Under the pieces are notes generated by a model that was not told the DNA's origin, did not search any database, and worked only from the letters and a program-made list of their open reading frames with translations. From assembly GCA_959606905.1 (NCBI GenBank), contig CAUHML010000065.1:1-16882 (forward strand): a stretch of DNA of 16,882 nt, in the 5' to 3' direction. The translations under genes and the position numbers were made by a program. The DNA comes from an uncultured Bacteroides sp. (lineage in GTDB: Bacteria; Bacteroidota; Bacteroidia; Bacteroidales; Bacteroidaceae). Below, one piece after another: positions 16,002 to 16,882 of the stretch (position 1 is its first letter; every line of letters starts with the position of its first letter).

Positions 16002-16045
16002 CCAGCCTCACGGAGGATGAGAACCACCCTCACGGAGACTGAGCC
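16002..16045 (+). repeat. Two imperfect 22-bp tandem repeats
   Basis: Units 16002-16023 and 16024-16045 share CC-A-(G/C)CCTCACGGAG then TGAG, agreeing at about 17 of 22 positions. A weaker partial unit (CCTTTATGAGCC) lies just before. Function unknown; it could be a protein-binding iteron-like site or debris. Confidence 0.55.
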
Positions 16046-16477
16046 AATGTAATATTTTGTTAACCATCAGACTTCTGCCTGTTGATTATATATCAACTGA
16101 ATAGTTAATCTACGGATTCATCAGTGTTTATGATTCCTTATTTTGTCCAAATTCAGCTCTAATTTTTGTCAGGCATCTGCTCATTTAATTGTGGTAATTT
16201 ATGCTGACTTGAAAAAGTAAATTCACGTGCACAGGTAAATTCCACCGTGCCTTTAAAAGTTCACTAAAATTGATAGTTTTCTGAGGAAAAATGAGAAACT
16301 TCTGTTATAATCATAGTAATTCGTGTCTGCTGATTAAAAGAAAATCAGCTTAAAACTATAGATTTTACTGTGTTTTCTGCTCAAAGTTGGTATAATAAGG
16401 TGCACGGTTTTAACAGATTTTAAATCTTTTTTTGTGCAGTTTTCAATAGAAAAATACCATTTACGGAGCGGAAAATA

Positions 16478-16746
16478 ATGTACAAATATACTGATAATAC
16501 ACAAAGCAACTTCTTGGATTTCAATCAGCCAATAGGACTTCACATGAACCCTGAAAACAGATGGGTAAAAATGGCAGATGCTATTCCATGCGAAGTCTTT
16601 GAAAAGAAATATTCCCGACTGTTCAAAGGAAAGAATGACCGGGTAGCCAAGCCATTACGTCTTGCTCTTGGCGCATTGATCATCCAAACGAAATATCAGT
16701 ATTCTGACAGAGAACTCGTTGAATAGCTGACAGAAAATCCGTATTA
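16478..16746 (+). pseudogene. IS1182-like transposase, N-terminal remnant with stop codons
   Basis: An ATG at 16478 follows GGAGCGG (16464-16470) and encodes MYKYTDNTQSNFLDFNQPIG, then MNPENRWVKMADAIPCEVFE, KPLRLALGALIIQTKYQYSD and RELVE. This is the conserved DUF772-type N-terminal domain of IS1182/IS5-group DDE transposases. A TAG at 16724-16726 stands where the family usually has Gln (RELVEQ). The frame then reads LTENPY, still family-like, and meets a second TAG at 16745-16747. The catalytic Asp and Glu lie further downstream in complete members (about 450-550 residues) and are not seen here. The gene is therefore a broken remnant, although the window end limits what can be said about the right side. 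Confidence 0.75.
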
Positions 16747-16747
16747 G

Positions 16748-16882
16748 TATAATGGTCTATGGATGGACAGTAAAGTGGTCAGGTGATGGACAAGATAAGG
16801 AATCATAAACAAAATTAGACATATCACAAAGGAGACCAGCTATGAAAAGTCAACCATAAATTAGCAAAAAATTTCTTTTTCA
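16748..16882 (+). other. Unassigned tail after the transposase remnant
   Basis: The end of the window contains several stops in each frame. A ribosome-site-like AAAGGAG (16828-16834) precedes an ATG at 16842 that encodes only five residues before TAA. I see no gene, and it may be deleted transposase DNA. Confidence 0.4.

Larger units (their letters stand above)
15873..16477 (+). other. Gene-poor remnant region between XRE-ImmA gene and transposase fragment
   Basis: About 600 bp without a supportable gene. It holds an IS66 leader stub (15936-15957), two 22-bp tandem repeats (16002-16045), an imperfect short direct repeat of GTAAATTC-ACGTGC type (16217-16230 and 16235-16250), a small perfect hairpin (arms 16329-16335 and 16343-16349), and TATAAT boxes at 16306 and 16391 without good -35 partners. 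No clear terminator follows the XRE-ImmA stop. It reads as insertion-sequence debris. Confidence 0.6.

Noticed and set aside
15998..16019. Small ORF starting MSQPHGG in the 22-bp repeat region
   Set aside because: It stops after seven codons and has no ribosome site; the frame continuing after the stop resembles nothing I recognise.

Overview
The window is AT-rich DNA with strong AGGAGG-type ribosome binding sites. Its protein families are secreted peptidoglycan hydrolases with ricin-type lectin repeats, Ig-like surface repeats, an RCC1 propeller, IS66 and IS1182-like transposase remnants, and an XRE-ImmA regulator. Together these point to a Gram-positive Clostridia, most likely a gut Lachnospiraceae (Roseburia/Agathobacter/Butyrivibrio-like). 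The taxon is inferred from family content and style, not from a marker gene. All recognised genes lie on the + strand.

Layout. (1) 1-719 is the 3' end of a surface protein built of nearly identical 92-residue Ig-like repeats. (2) 720-875 holds a hairpin repeat. (3) 876-1912 is a decayed IS66-family element that keeps both terminal inverted repeats but has lost tnpB and most of tnpA, and has deletions in tnpC that remove catalytic residues. (4) 1949-1978 is a strong intrinsic terminator. (5) 2078-8320 is a two-gene operon of large secreted cell-wall hydrolases: an Amidase_5/NlpC-P60-like enzyme with ricin-type and C-type lectin domains, and a CHAP enzyme with three ricin-type repeats. A terminator follows at 8404-8431. 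(6) 8648-13732 is a 1694-residue secreted protein with nine RCC1 repeats, followed by a second copy of the hairpin repeat. (7) 13954-15872 is a two-gene unit: an unrecognised (possibly DUF5986-like) protein and an XRE-HTH/ImmA-IrrE metalloprotease fusion, behind a good promoter. (8) 15873-16882 is a scrap region with an IS66 leader stub, 22-bp tandem repeats and a broken IS1182-like transposase.

The main theme is a modular secretome. The three complete secreted proteins have different N-terminal parts but the same roughly 300-residue C-terminal module, with a recurring LNYGxxxQIYF motif and a final KAMxxY helix. No LPXTG or SLH anchor is visible in it. The two hydrolases also share an about 89-residue linker domain while carrying unrelated-looking catalytic heads, which suggests exchange of heads on a common chassis. 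A 76-bp terminator-like repeat lies after the Ig-repeat gene and again after the RCC1 gene, so it brackets the whole secreted-protein locus. The shared C-terminal module is the best candidate here for something under-described. The XRE-ImmA pair resembles phage/ICE regulators or toxin-antitoxin-like modules, but its role is not established from sequence.
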